Shown piece after piece: positions 7,868 to 15,836 of a stretch of DNA of 35,321 bases. Position 1 is the first letter of the stretch. Each line of letters begins with the position of its first letter. Below the pieces are notes generated by a model. The model was not told the DNA's origin. It ran no database searches and saw only the letters and a program-made list of their open reading frames with translations. Source of the stretch: Candidatus Cybelea palsarum (GTDB taxonomy: Bacteria; Vulcanimicrobiota; Vulcanimicrobiia; Vulcanimicrobiales; Vulcanimicrobiaceae); the NCBI GenBank assembly GCA_003166915.1, contig PMUK01000071.1, positions 1 through 35,321 of the forward strand. Reading direction: 5' to 3'. Position numbers and translations under genes: made by a program.

Positions 7868-9512
7868 CCTCGCGAATGTTCTCCTCGCCGCATGCAATCA
7901 TTACGATGCGATCGATGCCCAGCGCCATGCCGCCGTGGGGCGGCGCCCCGTATTCGAGCGCGCGCACGAAGAATCCGAAACGCTCCTCGATCTGATCCGC
8001 GCTCAAGCCCAACATTTCGAAGATTCTGCGCTGCTCCTCAGGCTTGTGGATTCGGATCGAGCCCGAACCGAGCTCCCATCCGTTGAGCACGAGATCGTAA
8101 TGCTGGGCGCGCATCTCCATCGGAGCCCGATCGATCAGTGCCCAATCGCCCGGCGCCGGCGCCGTGAACGCATGATGCGCGGGCGCCGGCTTTCCGCTCT
8201 CCTCGTCGATTTCCAGATACGGAAAGCCGGTCACCCAACCGAAAGCAAAGGTCTGCGGGTCGCGCAAACGACATCGCTCGCCGACCTCGTTGCGCATCTT
8301 CCCGGCGACCGCATGCGCGAGCGGAACCGCGTCGGCAAAGAGCAGGATCGCGTCCCCCGGTTCGGCTTCGACCGCCGCGGTCACGGCGGCAACGTCGGCG
8401 TCTGCGAGAAACTTTGCGGCTGAGGATTTCATTCCATCGGGCGCAAGCGAGATCCAGACCATCCCTTTGCCGCCGAACTGTTTGGCGATCTCGGTCAAGT
8501 TGTCGAAGTCGCGCCGCGAGAGCGCCGCGCCCCCAGGATAGCGCAACGCCACGATCGAGCCGCCGCTCTCGATAGCCGATTTAAAGACTACGAACTCCGT
8601 GGCGGCAAAGACCGCGTCGACATTTGCCAGCTCGAGGCCGAAGCGCAGATCCGGCTTGTCGAGCCCGTATTTCGCGATCGCTTCTCGATGCGTCAGGCGC
8701 GCGAACGGCGACAGCTCGATGCCGAGCACCGTTTGCCACACGTAACGCATGCACGATTCCATCGTCTCGAGAACTTCCTCTTGCGTGCAGAACGACATCT
8801 CGACGTCGAGCTGCGTGAACTCGGGCTGACGATCGGCGCGCTGGTCCTCGTCGCGCATGCATCGCGCAATTTGCATGTAGCGGCCGAAGCCCGCAATCAT
8901 CGAGATCTGCTTGAGCATCTGCGGCGACTGCGGTAGCGCGTAGAACGACCCAGGATAGAGACGGCTGGGAACGAGGTAGTCGCGCGCGCCTTCGGGCGTC
9001 GACTTGATGAGCATCGGCGTCTCGATTTCGACAAACCCGCGCTCGTCGCAGAAGTCCCGCATCGCCTTGATGATGCGGTGCCGCAAGCGGATGTTCTCCT
9101 GCATCCGCGGACGGCGCAGATCGAGGTAACGATACTCGAGGCGGAGGTTCTCGTCCACGGCCTCGTCGGCGTTGACTTGAAATGGGGGAACGAGCGAGCG
9201 ATTGAGAATCTCCAATTCTTCGATCGCCGCTTCGACGTCGCCCGTTGCCAGTCGCGGATTCTCCGTTCCGGCCGGCCGGGTGCGAACCGTACCGCGAACT
9301 CGCAGGACGTCTTCGTTGCGCAGATGTTCGGCCTCCGCAAAGCTCGGATGCGCCGGATCGAAAACGACCTGCGTTACGCCTTCGTGGTCGCGGAGGTCAA
9401 CGAATATCAAACCCCCGTGATCGCGACGGCGATTGATCCAGCCGCAAAGCTCGACCATCTTGCCCGCATCGGCGGCGCGCAGGGCGCCGCACGAAAGCCT
9501 ATCTCTCGTCAC
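7743..9512 (-). CDS. aspS: Aspartyl-tRNA synthetase, probably non-discriminating
   Basis: 589-aa class IIb synthetase of the bacterial type. It has an N-terminal OB anticodon-binding domain (VELCGWINRRRDHGGLIFVD), catalytic motif 2 (QIARCMRDEDQRADRQPEF), the bacterial GAD insertion domain, and motif 3 (MALGIDRIVMIACGEENIRE). Residues H32 and G82 match the pair found in non-discriminating enzymes such as that of Pseudomonas aeruginosa, whereas discriminating enzymes carry Leu and Lys. The protein would then also make Asp-tRNA(Asn) for conversion by the GatCAB amidotransferase. The GTG start lies 14 bp inside the end of the upstream glycosyltransferase gene. It is the last gene of the hisS-heptose run, and its 3' end overlaps udgB by 125 bp. 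Confidence 0.95.
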   Translation of the reverse strand: MTRDRLSCGALRAADAGKMVELCGWINRRRDHGGLIFVDLRDHEGVTQVVFDPAHPSFAEAEHLRNEDVLRVRGTVRTRPAGTENPRLATGDVEAAIEELEILNRSLVPPFQVNADEAVDENLRLEYRYLDLRRPRMQENIRLRHRIIKAMRDFCDERGFVEIETPMLIKSTPEGARDYLVPSRLYPGSFYALPQSPQMLKQISMIAGFGRYMQIARCMRDEDQRADRQPEFTQLDVEMSFCTQEEVLETMESCMRYVWQTVLGIELSPFARLTHREAIAKYGLDKPDLRFGLELANVDAVFAATEFVVFKSAIESGGSIVALRYPGGAALSRRDFDNLTEIAKQFGGKGMVWISLAPDGMKSSAAKFLADADVAAVTAAVEAEPGDAILLFADAVPLAHAVAGKMRNEVGERCRLRDPQTFAFGWVTGFPYLEIDEESGKPAPAHHAFTAPAPGDWALIDRAPMEMRAQHYDLVLNGWELGSGSIRIHKPEEQRRIFEMLGLSADQIEERFGFFVRALEYGAPPHGGMALGIDRIVMIACGEENIREVIAFPKNQGARDLMMDAPSSVPDQLMADLHLRRAPESPSRG

Positions 9513-10392
9513 GAGCTTCCTTTATCCCGGAGACGTAGTGGTACTGCAGCAAAAGCTCGCGCGCGAGCCGCGAGCGTTCCGCGCTGCGCGCGACGACGCC
9601 GAGCAGAAGCGGCATCCGCGTAAGCGCGGAGTGCGCCCAAAGCGATAAAGGAGTCATGCCCAGATTGAACATTACATTTACGTGCGGGTGCTTGCGATAG
9701 AAGCGCGCGGTCGAACGTCCGGCCAGCCGCATTTTTTCCTTTTGATCCCCGTACGCAACGTCTTGACAATGGTAGTTCACCGCAAGCGGCTCGTACGCGA
9801 TCTCGATCCCGAGCCTTTGCAAGCGGTAGCCGAGCTCCAAGTCCTCGTGGCCGTAGCCGGTGAAACTCTCGTCGAAGCAGCCGGCGCGGAGCAGATCCTC
9901 GCGTCGCACGGATGCGTTGCCGGTAAGAAAATAAAGCCACGAAAGTTTTCTTCGCGACGGCGGATGCAGATGCCCGCGCGCAGCGGGATGATCTCGCTTG
10001 TACTCGTACTCTTCGAAATCGCGAACTTGAACCTCCAATCCGACGACGGCAATGCCGGTTCGTTTCCCATGCCGCCGCAGATGCGTCGAGAGGAGATTGG
10101 GCGACGCGAAGATGTCGGCGTCGTTGAAAAGGACGATGCCGGCGCGCGCCTGCGCGATGCCCGCGTTACGGGCCGCTGCCCGGCCGCTATACGGCCCCGC
10201 CAGGTGACGGACATTCCCATGCGTTTGCACGATCCCGGCAAGAAACTCGGCCGTGCCGTCGGTCGAGTTCGAATCGCAGACGAGCAGCTCGAACTGCGAA
10301 GGCTCGAGGTCCTGGTCGAGGAGCGTCGGCAACACGCGCGAGAGCGTGTCGAGACGATTGTAGGTCGGAATGACAACCGAGATATCAGGCAT
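9499..10392 (-). CDS. Glycosyltransferase family 2
   Basis: 297-aa GT-A fold enzyme that would transfer a sugar from a nucleotide donor onto a surface glycan. It shows the N-terminal VVIPTYNRLDTLSRVLPTLL start, the LVCDSNSTDGTAEFL region, the metal-binding NDAD motif near residue 92, and the C-terminal acceptor/catalytic region GNASVRREDL and GYGHEDLELGYRL. No membrane segment is obvious, though the C-terminus has a hydrophobic stretch (LGMTPLSLWAHSALT). The start overlaps the stop of the preceding GT9 gene (ATGCCTGA), and its own stop overlaps aspS. It is the last of three GT2 proteins in the operon. Donor and acceptor are unknown. Confidence 0.88.
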   Translation of the reverse strand: MPDISVVIPTYNRLDTLSRVLPTLLDQDLEPSQFELLVCDSNSTDGTAEFLAGIVQTHGNVRHLAGPYSGRAAARNAGIAQARAGIVLFNDADIFASPNLLSTHLRRHGKRTGIAVVGLEVQVRDFEEYEYKRDHPAARGHLHPPSRRKLSWLYFLTGNASVRREDLLRAGCFDESFTGYGHEDLELGYRLQRLGIEIAYEPLAVNYHCQDVAYGDQKEKMRLAGRSTARFYRKHPHVNVMFNLGMTPLSLWAHSALTRMPLLLGVVARSAERSRLARELLLQYHYVSGIKEARDER

Positions 10393-11365
10393 GCATCAAC
10401 GCAGCGACGCCAGCCGTGATTTCGTGGCGAAATCGTTCGAGCAGATCGGGATCTGCGCGTGCCGGTTTGCGCACCAAGACGTGAGGCACGCCGTACGGCG
10501 ACCACTCTTGAGAGTTTAGCCGGAAGTACGCGTGTTCGAAGGCGACCAGCGTTGGCCGATGGACGGCGCTTGCGACGTGCGTAGCACCCGTGTCGACGGT
10601 TACGACCACTCGAGCGCGTTCCAGCACGGCGGCCCATTGGTGGAAGGGCAGGCCGCGCAAACAATCAGTGATGTTGCCGCTGGCTTCAAAAGCCGAAGCC
10701 TGCGGCTCGCATTCGCGCGCACAAGTGATGACAACCGGGGCAAGCGAGGCCAGTTCCTTCACCATCGCGAGCGTTCCCGCCAACGTGCTGCCGCCGGTAA
10801 ACCATCTTGGAGCCAAGTGAAGCACGATGGGACTCTCGGGAAGCGTTCGCGCGATCGCTCGATCCGCATCGACCAAGTCGAGCCGCAGCGACGTGACGCG
10901 GCGGTGCGCGCCGGCGAGCGCGACGAGATCGAGCAGCTGCAAGACCTCATGGCGCACCGTGCGGCGCGGCTCGCGATCGCACAGGTCGGGGTCCGCCTCG
11001 GAGACCATGATCCTGTTGAGGAACAGACGAGCCGTCAGCCGCGCAAACCAGCGGCGCTCGTACGTATAGCCGATTCGAAGGGGCGCACGCGTTCCTCCCA
11101 CGATCTGCAGGTCTATGAAGCGCGGCGCCAGCGCAACCGCAACGTCGTACCCGGTCAAGGTTGCGCCGAACGCGCGGGCCTTTACGCCGCGCGGCAGCAC
11201 GATGAGCTCGTCGATGTCGCGGTCGCGCTCCACGACGACGCGGTTGTATTCGCTGGTCACGATAGCGAGGTGCGCGTCGGGAAACGAGGCTCGGACCGTC
11301 GCGATCGCCGGCGTTGAGAGTACTAAGTCCCCGATGCGATCGGTTCGAGAGAGCAGAATCCTCAC
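10385..11365 (-). CDS. Glycosyltransferase family 9 (heptosyltransferase-like)
   Basis: 326-aa GT-B protein of the ADP-heptose:LPS heptosyltransferase family. The N-terminus RILLSRTDRIGDLVLSTPAI is the family signature. The C-terminal donor-binding half has VVVTVDTGATHVASAVHRPTLVAF, equivalent to the conserved segment that binds the nucleotide sugar. The run also encodes GmhA, RfaE1 and RfaE2, so ADP-heptose is the expected donor. It is flanked by two GT2 genes with short overlaps and lies in a strict GT2-GT9-GT2-GT9-GT2 order. The first methionine at 11365 is right at the family start and needs no adjustment. Acceptor specificity cannot be seen. Confidence 0.87.
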   Translation of the reverse strand: MRILLSRTDRIGDLVLSTPAIATVRASFPDAHLAIVTSEYNRVVVERDRDIDELIVLPRGVKARAFGATLTGYDVAVALAPRFIDLQIVGGTRAPLRIGYTYERRWFARLTARLFLNRIMVSEADPDLCDREPRRTVRHEVLQLLDLVALAGAHRRVTSLRLDLVDADRAIARTLPESPIVLHLAPRWFTGGSTLAGTLAMVKELASLAPVVITCARECEPQASAFEASGNITDCLRGLPFHQWAAVLERARVVVTVDTGATHVASAVHRPTLVAFEHAYFRLNSQEWSPYGVPHVLVRKPARADPDLLERFRHEITAGVAALMHA

Positions 11366-12267
11366 GAACTCGCGGCTCGCAGCGCGTGCTCCAGCTCTTC
11401 AAAATAGGCTTCGTTCGCGAGCGCGCGCGACAGTCGTACTTCGCGCGACGTGAGTTCTCGCTCGCTAAGGCCGGCGAGCCGGCCGCGCAGGCGATCCGCC
11501 AATCCCAGCCGGCGACGCCACGCCGCAAATCGCCGTTGTGCCGGATTGATTCCGGTCGCGAGATACGCGCGCCAGTGAGGATGAAGCCGCGCGAGCGCGA
11601 CGGCGGTACGCGCCTTGGCCCTCGCCTGCGCCACCAAGCCCTCGATGCTGCTTACCCGAGGGCGCGGTTTGAAATGATAGACGAGGGCGCGCGGATTGAA
11701 GACTGCCTTAACGCCGGCGGCGCGCAGCCTCAAGCCGACGTCGATATCTTCCCAGCCGTACTCGGAGAACGACTCGTCGAATCCGCCGATCGCGCGCATC
11801 GTCGCGAGCGGCGCGGAGACGTTCGTCGTCCAAAAGTAGTTGCCGCTGTAGTTCTTGATGCTCCAGACGGGCGGCGGCAACTCGTCGAGCGATTCGACTT
11901 CGATGGCGCCGCCGCGCACGATCGCGCCGGGACGCGCCGCGGCGCTGCGCATATGCTCCTGCACGAAGTTAGGAAGCACGAGTACGTCGTCGTCGATAAA
12001 AATGATGCGCTCGCCGGCCGCACGCGCGATTCCGGCGTTCCGAGCGGCGGCAAGTCCGCGGTTAGCTTGGCTTACGACGGTAAACGGACACGCCGCGCGC
12101 GAACGTGCGCGCTCGATGACCGACGGTGTTTCGTCGCTCGAGCCGTCGTCGACTAGCACGACTTCATACGCATCGTCAGGGGCCGTCTGATCGAACGCGG
12201 CCTCCAGCACCCGCTCGAGCAGCGTCGCGCGATTGTAGGTGCAAAGCTGGATCGTCGTCGCAATCAT
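11362..12267 (-). CDS. Glycosyltransferase family 2
   Basis: 301-aa GT2 enzyme. The chosen start gives MIATTIQLCTYNRATLLERVLEAAF, the normal family beginning, and overlaps the stop of the upstream GT9 gene by ATGA. The frame is open for 158 further codons, but inside that gene. It carries VVLVDDGSSDETPSVI, NRGLAAARNAGI, the DxD-type metal motif FIDDDVLVLPNF and the C-terminal FSEYGWEDIDVGLRLRAAG region. The end of the protein is strongly basic (RRRLGLADRLRGRLAGLSER), which could aid membrane association. The stop overlaps the next GT9 start by 4 bp. Likely adds one sugar to the same surface glycan as its neighbours; donor unknown. Confidence 0.88.
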   Translation of the reverse strand: MIATTIQLCTYNRATLLERVLEAAFDQTAPDDAYEVVLVDDGSSDETPSVIERARSRAACPFTVVSQANRGLAAARNAGIARAAGERIIFIDDDVLVLPNFVQEHMRSAAARPGAIVRGGAIEVESLDELPPPVWSIKNYSGNYFWTTNVSAPLATMRAIGGFDESFSEYGWEDIDVGLRLRAAGVKAVFNPRALVYHFKPRPRVSSIEGLVAQARAKARTAVALARLHPHWRAYLATGINPAQRRFAAWRRRLGLADRLRGRLAGLSERELTSREVRLSRALANEAYFEELEHALRAASS

Positions 12268-13274
12268 GCGATCAACGAGTCGAGCGCGGCGAGGATTCGG
12301 GTACGATCGAGGTTCGCGATGCAAGCGTAGTCGCGACAGCGTTCCTTCGTATCGCCGGGGTGGCAAGGATACGAAGCCCGCACGACAGCAGTTCGCTCGC
12401 CCAGCGGTGCCCATCGTTCGGGGAAATCGGATTGAAAGGGAAAGATACCCACCGTCGGGCAGCCGACGGCGGCGGCAACGTGCATCGAGCCGGTGGTTAT
12501 TCCCACGAACGCGCGCGCGCGCCGTGCGAGCGCGCCGAAGGCGCCCACGCTCGTGCGCCCCGCGATCGAATCGATTCCTTCCCGACCATCGAGGAGACGA
12601 ACGATGCCTTCCGTCGAGCGCGCATCCGCCGGCGAACCGCTCACGAGCACGCGCGCGTCGTAGCGCTCGTGAAGCGCGCGCGCCAGCGCCGCCCAGCCCT
12701 CGAGCGGCCAGAGGCTGCGTCGCGATGCAATCGCGTTGCACGGATTGAGGATGATGAAGCGCTGGGAGCCGGCGAGAAGTTCTGCGGCCTCGCGCTCGTC
12801 ATCCGCCGTCGGCACGAAACGATAACGATGGTCCCCGGTGTCGCAGCCGATCGCACGCGCAAAATCGAGCAGCACATCGGACCAGTGAGAGGTAACGTCG
12901 CCTCGTTCGCTTCGAACCACGACGCGGTTGGTGAAGCGAAACGAGTAGAATCGGCGCGCCTGGCCGACTCGAACGGGAATGCCCGCTCGCTGCGGAACTC
13001 GTGCCGCTCTGGAAGTCGCCCACGTGACGACGCAGGCTTCGTATCCCCAACGCGCGAGCTCCGTCGCGACCGCGCCATCCTCGCCCGCATCGACCAAAAC
13101 ACGATCGACGTCCGGCACCCGTTCGAGCAGCTCGCGATGCGAGGGCAGCGTGAGCGCGTCGACCTTTGCGAACCTCTGGTGCAACGCACGGGCAACAACG
13201 GAGGCAACGAGCGAGTCACCGATGCCGCCGCCGGCGCAATACAGCAAGGCTCGCTCAGCGTTCATCGCCGGCAT
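12264..13274 (-). CDS. Glycosyltransferase family 9 (heptosyltransferase-like)
   Basis: 336-aa GT-B protein. N-terminal ALLYCAGGGIGDSLVASVVARAL is the GT9 pattern, RFIILNPCNAIASRRSLWPLEGW marks the start of the C-terminal domain, and FVGITTGSMHVAAAVGCPTVGIFP is the donor-site segment. It has a Cys-rich tail (PCHPGDTKERCRDYACI) also found in several heptosyltransferases. The start at 13274 overlaps the upstream GT2 gene by 20 bp; a second ATG at 13265 is equally plausible. Second of two GT9 genes in the operon, consistent with two successive heptose additions to a core-like oligosaccharide. Confidence 0.87.
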   Translation of the reverse strand: MPAMNAERALLYCAGGGIGDSLVASVVARALHQRFAKVDALTLPSHRELLERVPDVDRVLVDAGEDGAVATELARWGYEACVVTWATSRAARVPQRAGIPVRVGQARRFYSFRFTNRVVVRSERGDVTSHWSDVLLDFARAIGCDTGDHRYRFVPTADDEREAAELLAGSQRFIILNPCNAIASRRSLWPLEGWAALARALHERYDARVLVSGSPADARSTEGIVRLLDGREGIDSIAGRTSVGAFGALARRARAFVGITTGSMHVAAAVGCPTVGIFPFQSDFPERWAPLGERTAVVRASYPCHPGDTKERCRDYACIANLDRTRILAALDSLIA

Positions 13275-14133
13275 CGAGCGCGCGAACGAGCTCTCGGGCG
13301 TACAGCCCGTCCAAGAGTTGCCCGCGGCTTACGCGCCGCAGCCAGCCAGGCGCATCGCTGGTGGAAAGACCTGCATAGAGCGCGAGAAGGCGGTCGGGCA
13401 AGAAATAGCGAGCCCGAAGAAGATTCAGCGCATGGGCGCCGGTCGCCAAGCGCGCCCGGCGTGAAGGATGCTTGGTGAGAAAGCGCCCCGCCATGCGCGC
13501 CTTTTCAATCGCTTTTCGGCTTTCGATTTCGAGTGTGTTCTCAGCGGGTGGCTTGACGTGCCAAAGAAATGCATCCCAGGCAAACTTCCAGCGGCACTTT
13601 GCTTGGCGCAGGCGCACGCCAAGCTCGGTATCTTCCCAGCCGTAGAGATCGAACGTTTCGTCGAATCCACCGGCACGGAAAAAGGCCTCCCTCGAAAGCG
13701 ACGCGTTGCACGTGCAGAGAAATGCGCGCGAATAGTTGGCGAGTGTGGGCAATGGTCTCGCGTCGTACGACGGCACGTTGAGAATCGGCCCGTTGACGAC
13801 CTCGTCGTCTCCCCGTTGCGCCGCCCCGTGCGCGGCGACCCAAGCCGGCGGCAGCCAGACGTCGTCGTCGCAGAACAGGAGATACCGGCCAGCCGCGACC
13901 TGCGCGCCGCGATTGCGCGCCTTTCCGCGATTGGGCTGCGGCTCGGTAAGGTAACGCACCGGAATGGAGCGCCCAGCGCAGGCTTCCACGACAACTTTCG
14001 TCTCGTCGGCAGAGCCGTTGTCGACGACGATCACCTCGAACTGCGGCGCGTGCGTTTGACCCTCCAATGATTCCAGCGTGCGCCTGAGATACTCTTGCCG
14101 GTCTTTCGTCGCGATCACGACCGAAAAGTCCAT
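13255..14133 (-). CDS. Glycosyltransferase family 2
   Basis: 292-aa GT2 enzyme opening with DFSVVIATKDRQEYLRRTLESL. It has VIVVDNGSADETKVVV, NRGKARNRGAQVAAG, the metal-binding LLFCDDDVWLPPAWV, and the C-terminal FDLYGWEDTELGVRLRQ region. A hydrophobic patch near residue 150 (YSRAFLCTCNASLS) corresponds to the acceptor-site loop of the family. It starts 7 bp after the LpxB-like gene ends and its stop overlaps the GT9 start. It is most similar in layout to the GT2 at 11362-12267, so the two may be ancient duplicates. Donor and acceptor unknown. Confidence 0.88.
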   Translation of the reverse strand: MDFSVVIATKDRQEYLRRTLESLEGQTHAPQFEVIVVDNGSADETKVVVEACAGRSIPVRYLTEPQPNRGKARNRGAQVAAGRYLLFCDDDVWLPPAWVAAHGAAQRGDDEVVNGPILNVPSYDARPLPTLANYSRAFLCTCNASLSREAFFRAGGFDETFDLYGWEDTELGVRLRQAKCRWKFAWDAFLWHVKPPAENTLEIESRKAIEKARMAGRFLTKHPSRRARLATGAHALNLLRARYFLPDRLLALYAGLSTSDAPGWLRRVSRGQLLDGLYARELVRALDAGDER

Positions 14134-14140
14134 TTCTGTT

Positions 14141-15355
14141 CTACGCCGCCAAGCGGAGCAGCGAATCCGCCATCCGATCGGCCGCCCCGATATGGTCGCG
14201 ATAGAGCGCCCCCAGCGCGGCCCCGGATGCCGAAATCCAGGCCTGGTCGTCGTACGAGTCGAGCGCGATCCGCGCGATTCGACCGGGCGTGACCGTTCCG
14301 TGCACTTCGCGCACGAGCGCGCAACCCGCGTCTATGTTCGGCTGCGTGTGAAAAGCGAAGCGGCGAGCGACGGCAACCGCTGCCGCGCGTTTGAGCGGGA
14401 CTCCGACGAGCGGAATGCGGTTGAGATAGGTGAGCGGGCCGTTGATGGCAACGAGCTCCGGTGCGTTGAGCGGCGTGATCGCGATCGCGGGCTTACCGAG
14501 CACCGCCAGCTCGATCGTTTTCGTCCCCGGAATCGTCAAGACCAAACGCGCGCCGCGGGCTGCTGCCAGAGCGTTGTTGAGAAGGGGAATGCGCACGTCG
14601 TCGGACTCCGTCGCGAGGAAGTCGCGTCCGGCCTCCGTTACGAGCCGTCCGCTTCGACCGAACATCCGGGGATGGCCACCGCCTTCGATCGCTGCCGCGA
14701 CCTGCGCGCGCGTCGTAAACGGCGAAAGGGCAAAGGCAATCCGAAGCTCGGGGCGCTCCCGCAGCATGCGCAACGCCACCGCAAAATAAAATGGGACGAG
14801 ATTTTCGATCTCGTAGGATCGAGATCCGGGCATGATCAGCACTCCGTCGGACGGCGTCCCCGGTTCTCGTTCCAGACCGGCCTCGAAGAGTGCGCCGTCG
14901 ATTGCCAAGTTTCCGACTCGCTCGATTCGCTGCGGCGGAGTTCCCCACGCAGCTAGCTGTTCGACGTTACGCGCGTCCACCGCGAAGGCGCGATCGAAGA
15001 GCGAACGATACGATCGGCGCGAAAACTTATAGGTCGCGGCGCGCCCCTTCAACCGCGCGTGAACCCGCGCGGCGTGCACGAGATCTCCTCCGATGTACTG
15101 CACCAGATCCGCGCGAGCCGGGAGACTCTCCAGTCGCGCGCCTAACGCGAACTTCAAGTACTCTTTCGGAGTGAAGACGCGTGCCGCCGGAAACGAGTCG
15201 CGCACGATTTTCGCTTCGAAGCCGGTAGCATAATCGTCGGGCACGAGAAAGACCAGCGCCTCCAAATCCGGTTGCCGCCGGTAGAGAGCGCGCAGCAGTG
15301 GCCGCAGCCACCCGGCAACCTCACCGGGACCGTTAGCCGTGACGGCTATACGCAT
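14141..15355 (-). CDS. Lipid-A-disaccharide synthase-like glycosyltransferase (LpxB family)
   Basis: 404-aa GT19-like protein. It begins MRIAVTANGPGEVAGWLRPL, matching the glycine-rich start of LpxB relatives, and has VQYIGGDLVHAARV near residue 86, the conserved LIMPGSRSYEIENLVP with PGSR at 176-179, and LTIPGTKTIELAVLGKPAIA, which parallels the LpxB segment SGTATLEALL. True LpxB joins two acyl-glucosamine units of lipid A. Here no lpxA, lpxC or lpxD is nearby, and the motifs are looser, so it may use a different substrate. The chosen start overlaps the rfaE2 stop by 23 bp; the frame is open further upstream within rfaE2. Confidence 0.7.
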   Translation of the reverse strand: MRIAVTANGPGEVAGWLRPLLRALYRRQPDLEALVFLVPDDYATGFEAKIVRDSFPAARVFTPKEYLKFALGARLESLPARADLVQYIGGDLVHAARVHARLKGRAATYKFSRRSYRSLFDRAFAVDARNVEQLAAWGTPPQRIERVGNLAIDGALFEAGLEREPGTPSDGVLIMPGSRSYEIENLVPFYFAVALRMLRERPELRIAFALSPFTTRAQVAAAIEGGGHPRMFGRSGRLVTEAGRDFLATESDDVRIPLLNNALAAARGARLVLTIPGTKTIELAVLGKPAIAITPLNAPELVAINGPLTYLNRIPLVGVPLKRAAAVAVARRFAFHTQPNIDAGCALVREVHGTVTPGRIARIALDSYDDQAWISASGAALGALYRDHIGAADRMADSLLRLAA

Positions 15356-15836
15356 CGAGGATGCGGGCGATCGTCTCCGTCGTGCTCTTCCCAGCCGCGT
15401 GCGGCGCGAGCGCGATTCGGCCGCCGTACGCAAGCACGACGCTTCGCTCCGGAAGTTCCTCTTCACGGTACTGGTCGCTCTTGACGTGGACGTCGGGCCG
15501 AATGCGATCGAGTAAGACCTCAGGCGTACGCTCCGGAAATCCCACGACCGCGTCAACGCTGCGCAACGCCAGCAGCAGTTCGGCTCGGTCCCGGAACGGA
15601 ACTATCGGCCGGGCCCGGCCTTTGATCTGGCGCACCGAACCGTCTTCATTCAAACCGACGATCAGGGCGTCGCCTTGTGCGCGTGCCCATGCAAGATACT
15701 CGACGTGACCTGCATGCAGCACGTCGAAGCAGCCGTTGGTAAAGACGACGCTGCGGCCCTTGGCGCGCAGCTCTTCGCGCCAGTCGACCGCCTCCTGCGT
15801 GCGCAGCAGCCGGCCAAAGAAGAGCGCCGCGTTCAT
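15333..15836 (-). CDS. rfaE2: D-glycero-beta-D-manno-heptose 1-phosphate adenylyltransferase (RfaE2/HldC)
   Basis: 167-aa nucleotidyltransferase that activates heptose 1-phosphate with ATP to ADP-heptose. It has the VVFTNGCFDVLHAGHVEYL segment with the HxGH motif at 41-44, GLNEDGSVRQIKG, and VHVKSDQYREEELPE, which holds the second nucleotide-binding lysine region. E. coli carries this activity fused to the kinase as HldE; here it is a separate gene whose ATG overlaps the kinase stop (ATGA). That arrangement keeps the two activities coupled and argues for functional pairing. A short N-terminal extension of about 25 residues precedes the core. Confidence 0.93.
   Translation of the reverse strand: MNAALFFGRLLRTQEAVDWREELRAKGRSVVFTNGCFDVLHAGHVEYLAWARAQGDALIVGLNEDGSVRQIKGRARPIVPFRDRAELLLALRSVDAVVGFPERTPEVLLDRIRPDVHVKSDQYREEELPERSVVLAYGGRIALAPHAAGKSTTETIARILDAYSRHG

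Noticed and set aside
12126-13478. 450-codon plus-strand open frame opposite the GT9 and GT2 genes
   Set aside because: Antisense to three recognisable glycosyltransferase genes; Arg-rich composition with no motif.
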